Part shown: positions 54,004 through 63,252 of the stretch, piece after piece | Position numbering within the stretch: the first letter of the stretch is position 1 | Layout: each line of letters opens with the position of its first letter | Assembly (NCBI GenBank): GCA_026168805.1 | Contig: JAPFDS010000068.1 | Location: 1 to 64,000, forward strand | Length of the DNA: 64,000 bases | Reading direction: 5' to 3' | Source: Caryophanales bacterium | Lineage (GTDB): Bacteria > Bacillota > Bacilli > Bacillales > Amphibacillaceae | The notes under the pieces: generated by a model | Seen by the model: only the letters and a program-made list of their open reading frames with translations | Told to the model about the DNA's origin: nothing | The model's database searches: none | Position numbers and translations under genes: made by a program

Positions 54004-54944
54004 TAGTGTGCCTCCTTCTTACCAACTTTAATTCTTGGATCGATAAACCCATAAAGTAGATCTACTAGTAAAATAGAGACTAACAATAATATACTGAAAA
54101 ATGCCGTAATACCCATAATTGCAGTATAGTCACGGTTCGTAATACTCGTTAAGTACTCAAATCCAAGACCCGGAATTCCAAATATATTTTCAATAATAAA
54201 ACTTCCCGTTAAAATTTGAACTACTAAAGGTCCTAAAAAAGATACAACAGGCATAATAGCATTCCTTAGTAAATGTCTAAAAACAACAACTTTACTTTGC
54301 ATTCCTTTAGCTTTTGCCATTTTGACATAATCTTGATTCATCACCTCTAACATACTTGTCCGCATTAATCGTGCAATAAAGGCCATAGGCATAAACGATA
54401 GTGCTAACGCAGGTAAAATAGTATGTGTAAATGACTCAAACCGTGCTACCGGGAACCACCCTAGCTTTAGCGCAAAAACATATTGTAAAACTGTTGCTAG
54501 TATAAAACTCGGAACAGATATTCCAAAAATAGCAACTGACATAGCTACGTAATCCGGGGCCTTATTATGACGTAACGCACCAATCACACCAAGTAATACT
54601 CCTAACGAAAGTGCAATTAATATTGCTTCGAATCCTAATATCAGAGATATGGGAAAACTTCTATTAATAATATCGTTTATACTTTGTCCTCTAGATTTAA
54701 AAGAATCACCTAAATCCCATTTAGCAATCGAACCAAGATAATTTGCGTATTGCTTGTACCATGGATCATTAAGTCCATACGTTTCATTTAATTTTTCCTC
54801 TATTTCTTTAGGTAAATTTTCTTCAGATGTGAAAGGGCCGCCAGGAGCTAATTTCATTAAAAAAAACGTTAGACTAATAATAATAATAAAAGATAGTAAC
54901 ATATATCCGAAGCGCTTTAACAGAAAGCGTATCATTCGAACCAA
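54003..54944 (-). CDS. oppB: Oligopeptide ABC transporter permease, second system
   Basis: A 313-residue OppB: first helix, APGGPFTSEENLP in place of the more usual PGDP motif, coupling loop KMAKAKGMQSKVVVFRHLLR, and C-terminal DLLYGFIDPRIKV. It is 71 bases downstream of oppA. Confidence 0.92.
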   Translation of the reverse strand: MVRMIRFLLKRFGYMLLSFIIIISLTFFLMKLAPGGPFTSEENLPKEIEEKLNETYGLNDPWYKQYANYLGSIAKWDLGDSFKSRGQSINDIINRSFPISLILGFEAILIALSLGVLLGVIGALRHNKAPDYVAMSVAIFGISVPSFILATVLQYVFALKLGWFPVARFESFTHTILPALALSFMPMAFIARLMRTSMLEVMNQDYVKMAKAKGMQSKVVVFRHLLRNAIMPVVSFLGPLVVQILTGSFIIENIFGIPGLGFEYLTSITNRDYTAIMGITAFFSILLLVSILLVDLLYGFIDPRIKVGKKEAH

Positions 54945-55015
54945 CCTCCAAATCTGGATTTTGGGAAATAAGATAGCAAGGATTAACTAGCTACCTCACC
55001 CCCCTCTATAAGCAC

Positions 55016-56656
55016 CTATTTATCCGATACATTCGCCCACTTTAATTGAACAAATCCTAAATCTGTTATATCGATATTTTCTACATAATCCTTATGTGTA
55101 TATACAGTCTTGTACACATAAATCGGTAACACGGGCATTTCATCCATAATTATTTCTTCCGCTTCACGAAGGATTTCATACCTTTCATCTGAGTCAATAG
55201 AAAACTTTGCTTCATCTAACAAACTAATGAATTCTTCATTTGACCAGTTTGTAAAGTTATATCCTGAATTTTGACGATATGCTTCTAAAATAAATAATGG
55301 ATCCGCAACTTCAGCACTTTGTCCAAATCTACCAATTTGAAAGTCCCCTTCATCCATAGCATCAATATGAACCGCAAATTCCATATTTTCTAATTCAACA
55401 TCTATTCCTAAGTTATTCTTCCACATATCTTGAATTGCCTGAGCGACAGTAGCATGGGATTCACTAGTGTTATATTGAATTGCCATTGAAGGTAGTTCGC
55501 TTACATCACTATACCCAAGTTCTTCAATTCCTTTTTCTAAATATTCTTTTGCTGCATCAATATCGCCATCCTTGAAGTACCCTTCCTCGTTTTCTGACCA
55601 AACAGCTGGGGCAACTAATGACAGTGCAGGAGTTTCTCCACCTTTAATGATACTCGTTGTAATCTCTTCTCTATTCACAGCTAATGCGAGAGCTTTTCTG
55701 ATGTTTTTATTATTCAAAGGCTCCTTGTCAACATTTAATAAATAGTAGTAAATACCCGCCTTTTCATCGCTGTTTAGTGTTCCTTCAGAGTCAAGAGATG
55801 AGACAGCTTCAAGAGGAAGTGTACCTGTTGGATCTCCCACATAGTCTAAATCTCCACTTTGATACATATTAAATGCTGTGTTATTATCTTCAACGATAAA
55901 GAAGTTTACTTTATCCAATTGAACAGTATCACTGTCCCAATACTCATCATTTTTCTCTAATTCAATTTTACTTTGATGATCCCATTCGCTTAAAGTAAAT
56001 GGTCCGTTACTAACATAATCTTCACCAGCATCTAAAAACCAATCAGGATTTTCTTCAGATATACCCTTATGGATCGGAAATAACACTGGGTTTGCTGTAA
56101 GTTGCAAAAAATATTCAACTGGACTTTCAAGCTCAACAACTAATGTGTTTTCATCCTCAGCCACTACTCCAACTTCATCAATTGATACTTCACCAGCCTT
56201 TGCTTCAAATGCATTCTTAACTGGATACAATCGGTCAACCTTTGGTGTATGGGCGTTATCAGGATCAAGTACATGTTTCCATGCATATTCGAAATCTTCC
56301 GCCGTTACTGGATCACCATTTGACCAGTTAGCATCTTCTCTAATCGTAAAGGTATAAACCAATTTATCGTCTGAAATATCTATTTCGGAAGCAATTGCCT
56401 CCTCAGGTTCTCCATCTTGATTTATTCGAGTCAACCCTTCAAAAACTTGGGTTAAAACATCAACTGATAAATTTTCCGATATTTGTCCAGGATGCAATTC
56501 AGCAGGTTCAGATCCTAATGGCATATTTAGTACCTGCCCATCCCCTTCATCCCCTCCACTATTACTATTCTTACTTTCATCAGAGCAAGCAGATAATACA
56601 ACAATTAAAACAAATACTATTAACCCCTGAAAAACAACCTTTTTAATATTTTTCAT
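55016..56656 (-). CDS. oppA: Oligopeptide ABC transporter substrate-binding lipoprotein, second system
   Basis: A 546-residue SBP_bac_5 protein with lipobox IVVLSAC. Segments shared with OppA: VLTQVFEGLTRINQDGEPEE, YTFTIREDANWSNGDPVTAE, FEYAWKHVLDPDN and LALAVNREEITTS. It should bind a peptide-like ligand. First structural gene behind the GntR regulator, 125 bases away. Confidence 0.9.
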   Translation of the reverse strand: MKNIKKVVFQGLIVFVLIVVLSACSDESKNSNSGGDEGDGQVLNMPLGSEPAELHPGQISENLSVDVLTQVFEGLTRINQDGEPEEAIASEIDISDDKLVYTFTIREDANWSNGDPVTAEDFEYAWKHVLDPDNAHTPKVDRLYPVKNAFEAKAGEVSIDEVGVVAEDENTLVVELESPVEYFLQLTANPVLFPIHKGISEENPDWFLDAGEDYVSNGPFTLSEWDHQSKIELEKNDEYWDSDTVQLDKVNFFIVEDNNTAFNMYQSGDLDYVGDPTGTLPLEAVSSLDSEGTLNSDEKAGIYYYLLNVDKEPLNNKNIRKALALAVNREEITTSIIKGGETPALSLVAPAVWSENEEGYFKDGDIDAAKEYLEKGIEELGYSDVSELPSMAIQYNTSESHATVAQAIQDMWKNNLGIDVELENMEFAVHIDAMDEGDFQIGRFGQSAEVADPLFILEAYRQNSGYNFTNWSNEEFISLLDEAKFSIDSDERYEILREAEEIIMDEMPVLPIYVYKTVYTHKDYVENIDITDLGFVQLKWANVSDK

Positions 56657-56781
56657 TCATTTCTCCTCCTGTTGCTAAAAATAGTAAACACCAAGAAAAT
56701 CCATTATTCCGAATATTTTTTATAATATAGATGAAAATTACTTTGTGCTTCACCATAATTAAATTAGCAAGAAATAAATCA

Positions 56782-57534
56782 TCATATATTATAAGTATCT
56801 AAATTGATAAAATGTCGACATCTATCTCCTCGAATCTTCCATTCACTTCTAACAATCAAGTTATTTGTAGGACCATACGTATAACGGTCTATTTCTAATA
56901 CTGGCATACCAGAGTTAATATCTAATTTCTCCGCAGTATAGGAATCCGCTAATTGTGGTTCAATATATTTTTTAGCTTTTCTTAAATTAACACTATGTTT
57001 ATCAAAAACTTCTAAGAATGCCGTATTACGTACATCTTCCTCAGTTAAATTTGGAATTATTGATTCAGCAATTATAGTGCGTTCTAATATTACTGGATAA
57101 TTGTCGACAAGCAATGTACGATAAATCTCAATTAAATTATCATCTTCATTTACTCGAAACATACTTGCATTAAAAAGATCAATCTCAAATTTTACAAATG
57201 ATTCTAAACGAATATTAAACTCAAAACCTTGTTTCTCTACCTCCTCTTTAAAATTATAAAATCCTAACAAATCATATTCAAAAGATGGTTTGGAAACAAA
57301 TGTTCCTTTTCCCGAAACACGGTAAAGAACACCTTCATTTACAAGTTGTAAAACTGCTTGCCTCACTACACTCCTACTAACACCCAAATAATTAGATATA
57401 TCCATCTCTTTCAACAAAGGTTCGTCATATTTAAACGCTTTCATTTCAATGAGTCTTCTAATTTGATCTACTAATTGTTTATAGAGTGGCTCATTTGAAT
57501 CAAGGTTTAAAGGTGATAAATCTGTTTTCTTCAT
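56782..57534 (-). CDS. GntR-family transcriptional regulator (HutC subfamily)
   Basis: A 250-residue regulator. Residues 10-75: PLYKQLVDQIRRLIEMKAF and DISNYLGVSRSVVRQAVLQL make the winged helix, with RVSGKGTFVSKP as the wing. The C-terminal UTRA domain (LIEIYRTLLVDNYPVILERT; LEIDRYTYGP) binds the effector. It precedes the opp/M20 cluster and probably represses it until an intermediate is present. I start at ATG 57534; the frame continues upstream but without a ribosome site, and with an unlikely N-terminus. Confidence 0.85.
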   Translation of the reverse strand: MKKTDLSPLNLDSNEPLYKQLVDQIRRLIEMKAFKYDEPLLKEMDISNYLGVSRSVVRQAVLQLVNEGVLYRVSGKGTFVSKPSFEYDLLGFYNFKEEVEKQGFEFNIRLESFVKFEIDLFNASMFRVNEDDNLIEIYRTLLVDNYPVILERTIIAESIIPNLTEEDVRNTAFLEVFDKHSVNLRKAKKYIEPQLADSYTAEKLDINSGMPVLEIDRYTYGPTNNLIVRSEWKIRGDRCRHFINLDTYNI

Positions 57535-57600
57535 TTTATCATTCAACTTTCTATTAAGTATTCCGTTAATTATAATACTTTTTATATTTATAGAGTTCGA

Positions 57601-57616
57601 ATATGTACGCACATAA
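57601..57616. promoter_or_regulatory. Candidate GntR operator, copy 1
   Basis: ATATGTACGCACATAA, an imperfect palindrome with the same core as the perfect one at 57757. It lies 67 bases before the regulator's start. Confidence 0.5.
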
Positions 57617-57756
57617 TTAGTGTTAGCCCCACGTAAATACTCGATACAAACTATTGTATACGTACCCACCCCCATTAAGATATTAACAGAATAACCTTAT
57701 GTTAATTATCAATTCTTTGTATTATTTTTCACCTTTTAAAATTATTCCCAAGTTTT

Positions 57757-57772
57757 ATATGTACGTACATAT
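57757..57772. promoter_or_regulatory. Candidate GntR operator, copy 2
   Basis: ATATGTACGTACATAT is a perfect 16-bp palindrome. With the copy at 57601 it forms a pair 156 bases apart in the region before the gntR gene. Palindromes with GTAC-like centres are usual for GntR regulators; which one binds is unknown. Confidence 0.55.
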
Positions 57773-57799
57773 TATATTTATGATATTATATTATAAAAT

Positions 57800-58474
57800 A
57801 TTACTTGTCAAGATTTTTCTGAATATAGAATATTAATTAACTCTTACCTCAATTTTATACACTCTTTAATATTTTGATAATCAAGTATTCTCCGTGGACT
57901 AAGATCCATAAGATTGTATACTTTTGACCTTGATGTATTAGGTATTTCATAGTTTCAGATTATGTAATGACACTTGCGATTATTGTCACATATTCGCTTC
58001 ACATAGAGCTTTTCACTATATTCCGTCCATTTTTCTTTCCAGAATTCAAAACACGTTGTCCATTCTATTTTATTCCTGAATCATCGAATAACCTCCTAGA
58101 TGGTTTACTTTTGGTAAAGACATGAACTCCGATCAGTAACAGCACTTACAATTCTTTAAAATATTGAGAAAGCGTCAATGAAACGCTTAAAACAGTAAAA
58201 GAAACGTTGGAGAAAAAATGTGTTCTATTGCAACACGAATAAATCTAGTCCTCCTCTTTTCAAGATATTTTAACCATATATCCCCACTTAATTACTACTC
58301 TCACTATAATAATTCTTTTACTATTATATTACATAGCTAATATGCTCTATAGTAAGGGGTTTTGTATATTTGAATTTAACTAATATTTCAATATTAATCA
58401 AATTATCACTTTACATTAAATATTCTGAGTGTTATAAACTTAATATAAGACATTTTTTTATAGGAGGAATATTC
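57800..58474. other. Intergenic region with decayed coding traces
   Basis: No intact gene. The minus strand 57950-58060 can be read as CFEFWKEKWTEYSEKLYVKR, which looks like a scrap of a coding sequence, possibly a transposase; I do not recognise it. The promoter for the nitrilase-family gene at 58475 is expected near 58330-58440, an AT-rich stretch where no clear -35/-10 pair stands out. Confidence 0.35.
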
Positions 58475-59263
58475 ATGAAAATAGCAATAGCTCAGGTAGA
58501 ATCGGCTTCTGACAAGAAGAAGAACTTAAAAAAAGCAGCTTTGTATGCAGAAAAAGCCAAAAGAGACGGGGCAAATTTTGTTGTTTTTCCGGAGGGGTTC
58601 ATGGCAAACACCTCTTTATCTAACCTCAAACCGGCAGATGTCGCTGAACCAATTGATGGTAATTTTATAAAAGAGTTATCTAACATTGCAAAATCCAACC
58701 AAATTTATATTGTTTGTGGAGTATTCGAAACAAACCCAAGGGATAGTAGCTCTTGTTATAATGTAGCGGTTGTTATCAATAAAAGGGGAGAAACAGTATA
58801 TAGCTACAGAAAAACTCATTTATTTGATGCTTTTACCTCTAAAGAATCAGATCGTTTTTTAACAGGATCTGAACCACCTGAAGTAATTGAAACCGAATAT
58901 GGAAAGATAGGGTTATTAATTTGTTATGAAATTAGATTTCCAGAACTAACGAGGCGTCTAGCCTTACAAAAAGCCGATGTAGTAATAGTTCCGACAGCAT
59001 GGGTTGCAGGAAACATGAAGGAATATCATTGGAATACACTACTAAAAGCGAGGGCAATTGAAAACACATTGTATATTGTTGGAGCTGGACAAATTGGGAA
59101 TAATAATGCAGGCAATAGTATGATTGTTGATCCAATGGGAGTTGTCAAAGCCAATGCTGGTGAAATAGAATCCTTGATTATTGCTAATATTGATTCAAAA
59201 CGTACTATAAGCGTAAGAGAAAAACTACCAAGTTTATCGAATCGTAATCCAGGTCTATATTAA
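58475..59263 (+). CDS. Carbon-nitrogen hydrolase (nitrilase superfamily amidase), second copy
   Basis: A 262-residue enzyme. The triad is in VFPEGFMANT, SYRKTHLFDAF and LICYEIRFPELTRR. It is a paralogue of the enzyme at 48008 (same YRK-HLFD and ICY--RFPEL), not an allele. Start is ATG 58475 after TAGGAGGAA; a longer upstream reading has no such signal. It precedes a Dpp-type transporter on the same strand and probably acts on what that transporter brings in. Confidence 0.88.
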   Translation: MKIAIAQVESASDKKKNLKKAALYAEKAKRDGANFVVFPEGFMANTSLSNLKPADVAEPIDGNFIKELSNIAKSNQIYIVCGVFETNPRDSSSCYNVAVVINKRGETVYSYRKTHLFDAFTSKESDRFLTGSEPPEVIETEYGKIGLLICYEIRFPELTRRLALQKADVVIVPTAWVAGNMKEYHWNTLLKARAIENTLYIVGAGQIGNNNAGNSMIVDPMGVVKANAGEIESLIIANIDSKRTISVREKLPSLSNRNPGLY

Positions 59264-59393
59264 AAATGATAAATTAATCTCCAAAATGTAAGTGCTTCCA
59301 ATATTGACACTAAAGTATATTCAGTTTACGAGAAATACACTCAATAGCAGTTGAAAATAATTACTTAAACTAAATATAGTAGGAGGAATAAAA

Positions 59394-60938
59394 TTGAGCA
59401 GATATCACAAGAAAATTATATTGATAACCCTTTTATTAGGTTTATCTTTAATCTCAATGGCTTGTAGTTCAAATGATACATCTGATCCATCAGAAAGAAC
59501 AGAAATTAGAGTGGGAATAACTGGAGACCCTGTTTCATTTGATCCTCAAAATGCTACAGATTCAGTGGCTAGGAATATATTCAATCAAATATTTGATAAC
59601 CTTGTAACTTTAGATGAAGATATGGAAGTTGTTCCAGAATTAGCGAAAGAGTGGGAAAGCTCAGATGATGGAACGGAATGGACTTTCATTCTAGAGGAGG
59701 ATGTAGTATTTCAAGATGGTGAACCTTTTAACGCAGAAGCTGTAAAAATTAATTTCGAACGATTATCAGATAAGGATAACAATTTAGCTATGTATCCAGA
59801 TATTGGACAAAACATAGAGTCAATAGAAGCTAAAGATGATGTAACTGTTATTTTTAATTTGAAAGAACCCAAATATTCATTTTTAAGAGACCTAACAGCT
59901 CCAGCTAATGGAATTATGAGTCCAAAGTCAATTGAATCAAAAGAAAGGGAGGAAATATCTAAGGAACCTGTAGGTGCAGGTCCTTATAAATTAAAGGATT
60001 GGAATCCAGGAGACTCTGTAGAACTTGAGGCACATGCCGATTATTGGAGAGGGGAACCTGAGTTTGAAACAGTAACCTTTAAGGTTGTTCAAGAAAACTC
60101 TTCACGAATCACAATGTTAAGTAATGATGAGATAGACCTAGCATCAACAATTCCTTATACAGAAGTCGATAGAATAAAAAATGATGATAATCTTGCTGTA
60201 GATGAAGTGAAACAAAATAGAATATTATACACAGGTATAAATTCCGATGTTGAACCTTTAGACGACATAAGAGTACGTCAAGCACTGAATTATGCTATAA
60301 ACAAAGAGGAATTAGCTAATCAACTGTTAGATGGTAACGTTAGTCCGGCAACAGCCGCAATAACAGACTTAACATTTGGACACACTCCACTGGATAACTA
60401 TCCTTATGATTTAGAGAAAGCAAAGCAATTACTTGAAGAAGCTGGTATAGAGAAAGGTCAAACGCTGAGGTTAATACTTGCAAGTAATGTGACAGAGGAT
60501 GTACCAGCAGCTGAATTTGTTCAAAATAGTTTAGAACAACTTGAATACTTTGATATAAAGTTAGAAAAACAAGAGCTAGGTACTTATTTGGAAACATTAA
60601 CAAATCCAGATAGTTATGAGCTATTTATGAGAGGAATAGTGAATTCTGTTGGTGATCCAGATAGAGCCCTCAGAGAAGAGTTTCTCCCAGATAGTCAACA
60701 AAATTATTCTAACTATTCAAATCCTGACTTGACTGAACTTTTAGAAAGCGCTTCAAGTGAAATGGATGAGAAAAAACGAGAAGAACAGTACGCAGATGCA
60801 CTTAAAATAATAAACGATGAAGCAGCACGTATTCCACTATATGAAGACATGTATTATTGGGGAAAACATAAAAACCTTGAGGGAATAATCTACAAGCCAA
60901 GACTTAATCTTCGACACGCTAAATTTAGCAGCGAATAA
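59394..60938 (+). CDS. Dipeptide/nickel-type ABC transporter substrate-binding lipoprotein
   Basis: A 514-residue SBP_bac_5 protein with lipobox ISMAC. Segments: ITGDPVSFDPQNATDSVARN, FNQIFDNLVTLDEDMEVVPE, WTFILEEDVVFQDGEPFNAE and ALNYAINKEELANQ. The start is TTG at 59394 with AGGAGGAATAAAA just before it. It belongs to the DppA/glutathione-type group rather than the OppA group. A hairpin separates it from the permease genes. Confidence 0.88.
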   Translation: MSRYHKKIILITLLLGLSLISMACSSNDTSDPSERTEIRVGITGDPVSFDPQNATDSVARNIFNQIFDNLVTLDEDMEVVPELAKEWESSDDGTEWTFILEEDVVFQDGEPFNAEAVKINFERLSDKDNNLAMYPDIGQNIESIEAKDDVTVIFNLKEPKYSFLRDLTAPANGIMSPKSIESKEREEISKEPVGAGPYKLKDWNPGDSVELEAHADYWRGEPEFETVTFKVVQENSSRITMLSNDEIDLASTIPYTEVDRIKNDDNLAVDEVKQNRILYTGINSDVEPLDDIRVRQALNYAINKEELANQLLDGNVSPATAAITDLTFGHTPLDNYPYDLEKAKQLLEEAGIEKGQTLRLILASNVTEDVPAAEFVQNSLEQLEYFDIKLEKQELGTYLETLTNPDSYELFMRGIVNSVGDPDRALREEFLPDSQQNYSNYSNPDLTELLESASSEMDEKKREEQYADALKIINDEAARIPLYEDMYYWGKHKNLEGIIYKPRLNLRHAKFSSE

Positions 60939-61039
60939 ATAGTATGAATGTCAATTGATTTAAGTTGCACTATGACAATTAATTTTTAGAAAGAAATTAT
61001 ATACCCGTATATTGTAATTGTGATTTTAGTTATATGATT

Positions 61040-61094
61040 TGAAGGGGGATAAGATTTAATTAGCTAACATCTAGCAATATTAGATCCCCCTTCA
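61040..61094 (+). terminator. Hairpin between binding-protein gene and permease genes
   Basis: TGAAGGGGGAT and ATCCCCCTTCA form a perfect 11-bp stem with a 33-base loop, followed by TTTAATTCTATTT. It would end most transcripts after the binding-protein gene, giving more binding protein than permease. Confidence 0.65.
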
Positions 61095-61206
61095 TTTAAT
61101 TCTATTTCTAAATTTAGTGAAGGAATATGAATATTATATTAAATTGTTGTTTACAACATACCCAATATTTAATAGTACTTAAATTTATAATACAAAGAGG
61201 TGCAAA

Positions 61207-62127
61207 ATGCTTAATTTTATTATAAAAAGATTATTGTATCTTATTCCTACATTATTAGGAGTAACCATAGTGTGCTTTTTTATAATTCGGGCAATTCCCG
61301 GAGATCCTGCTCAAGTAATAGCTGGTGCTGAAGCTACTGCTGAACAGGTAGAACAAGTAAGAGCACAATTAGGCCTAGAAGGAACGCTGTTCCAACAGTA
61401 CATAGATTATTTATGGGGACTTCTACAAGGTGATATGGGAAATTCTTTGAAGTCAGGGCAACCGGTGTTATCTGAGATTTTAAGTAAGCTTCCCACCACT
61501 TTATTTTTAACAGGGGCTTCTATAATAGTTATGATTGTTATAGGCCTTATTGCGGGAGTGGTATCGGCAATGAAGCCTAATAGCCATAGTGATAACTTTT
61601 TTATGATGTTTGCACTATTTGGAATTTCAATGCCTGTATTCTGGGTTGGAATTGTTTTAATCCTAATTTTTTCTTATTTCTTACAGGTTCTCCCTACGGG
61701 TGGTGATAGCGAATTTAAAAACTTTATATTGCCTGCAATTACTTTAGGGCTTGCGTCGTCAGCTATTTTAGCTCGGTTGACACGTTCTAGCATGCTTGAA
61801 ATTGTAAATCAAGATTTTGTACGGACTGCACGCGCGAAGGGATTAAAAAGTAACAAAATTATATTCAAACATACGTTTAGAAACGCTCTAATTACCATCA
61901 TTACTGTTATAGGATTAGAATTTGGAAATTTGTTAGGTGGTACTGTCATTACTGAGACCGTATTCTCAATGAATGGGTTGGGAAGGTATATTATTCAAGC
62001 TATTCAATTTAGAGATTATCCAGCAGTGCAAGGTAGTATTTTATTTGTCGCCGTAGCCTTTGTGCTAATTAATCTTTTGGTTGATTTAACGTATGGAAGT
62101 ATAGATCCTAGACTAAGGGAGAAATAA
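61207..62127 (+). CDS. dppB: Dipeptide-type ABC transporter permease
   Basis: A 306-residue permease: FIIRAIPGDPAQVIAG, coupling loop RTARAKGLKSNKIIFKHTFR, and C-terminal DLTYGSIDPRLREK. ATG 61207 is preceded by AGAGGTG. The ARAKGL type loop and length fit DppB. Confidence 0.92.
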   Translation: MLNFIIKRLLYLIPTLLGVTIVCFFIIRAIPGDPAQVIAGAEATAEQVEQVRAQLGLEGTLFQQYIDYLWGLLQGDMGNSLKSGQPVLSEILSKLPTTLFLTGASIIVMIVIGLIAGVVSAMKPNSHSDNFFMMFALFGISMPVFWVGIVLILIFSYFLQVLPTGGDSEFKNFILPAITLGLASSAILARLTRSSMLEIVNQDFVRTARAKGLKSNKIIFKHTFRNALITIITVIGLEFGNLLGGTVITETVFSMNGLGRYIIQAIQFRDYPAVQGSILFVAVAFVLINLLVDLTYGSIDPRLREK

Positions 62128-62141
62128 AAGGAGATATATCA

Positions 62142-63044
62142 ATGAATAAAACTACAACTGCAACTAAATTTAATGTAAATGATAAGAAAATTAAATCTCC
62201 AAGAGTTTCAGAATTGATGAGATTTATAAGAAGGTTTAAAAAAAACAAGCGAGGTGTAATAGGTTTTTTAATGGTTTTATTCTTTGTGGTAGTAGCAATA
62301 TTAGCACCGTGGATTGCCCCTTATTCCCCGTTCGATCAAGATGCAGGTAGTGCAATGAATTCACCTTCTCTTGAACATATATTTGGACAGGACAGATATG
62401 GGCGAGATATATTATCTAGGATTATTTACGGTGCTCGTATATCTTTGATTATTGGATTTTTTGGTGTAGTTATTTCAGTAATATTTGGGGCGGGATTAGG
62501 TACATTAACAGGTTATATAGGAGGAAAATTTGATACGATTATCATGCGATTAATAGATATCCTTATGGCATTCCCCGGTTTTTTACTTGCCCTAGCTATA
62601 ATAAGTGCATTAGGACCTGGTCTTGTGAATGTTGTTATCGCAATAGGTGTTTTTTCGATACCAGCATTTACGAGAGTCGCTAGAAGCACAGTAAGTTCTG
62701 TTAAAAATAACGAATATGTTGAGGCAGCTCATGCAATGGGGGCTTCACACATATCAATTATTTTTAAACACATCATACCAAATAGTATGGCCCCTATTAT
62801 GGTATTAGCAACTATGCGTATTGCTACAGCACTCTTGACTGCGGCTGGGCTAAGTTTTTTAGGTTTAGGAGCCCAGCCTCCTACACCCGAATGGGGAGCA
62901 ATGCTAAGTGAAGGACGAGATTTCCTACAGTCTGCTCCACATATCAGTACAATTCCAGGTTTAGCTATCATGTTTGTTGTTTTAGGATTTAATATGTTTG
63001 GAGATGGATTGAGAGATGCAATGGATCCTAATATGAAACTTTAA
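62142..63044 (+). CDS. dppC: Dipeptide-type ABC transporter permease
   Basis: A 300-residue permease: cytoplasmic N-terminus, helix 1 at about 40-58, LEHIFGQDRYGRDILSRIIY, coupling loop EAAHAMGASHISIIFKHIIPN-like, and GDGLRDAMDPNMKL at the end. It starts 14 bases after dppB with AAGGAGAT. Confidence 0.92.
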   Translation: MNKTTTATKFNVNDKKIKSPRVSELMRFIRRFKKNKRGVIGFLMVLFFVVVAILAPWIAPYSPFDQDAGSAMNSPSLEHIFGQDRYGRDILSRIIYGARISLIIGFFGVVISVIFGAGLGTLTGYIGGKFDTIIMRLIDILMAFPGFLLALAIISALGPGLVNVVIAIGVFSIPAFTRVARSTVSSVKNNEYVEAAHAMGASHISIIFKHIIPNSMAPIMVLATMRIATALLTAAGLSFLGLGAQPPTPEWGAMLSEGRDFLQSAPHISTIPGLAIMFVVLGFNMFGDGLRDAMDPNMKL

Positions 63045-63252
63045 CTTTAAAGTATAATCGTCTAAGTGAATTTCAAAACAATAAATCTATAATCTATTAC
63101 ATTCTAAAAATTTAATTACGATAGTTGAAAGATTGAATTCTATACAAACATTATTTTGAATAGTAATACGGCGTTTCTGATTAAGCATAAAAGAATGGCA
63201 AAAGGTTTAAAATTTAATGTTGAATGTTAACTGAGTTGGAGTGAAAATTATA

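Noticed and set aside
57800-58474. Transposon remnant in the region before the second amidase
   Set aside because: Fragments of coding character are visible but too short to assign to any transposase family.
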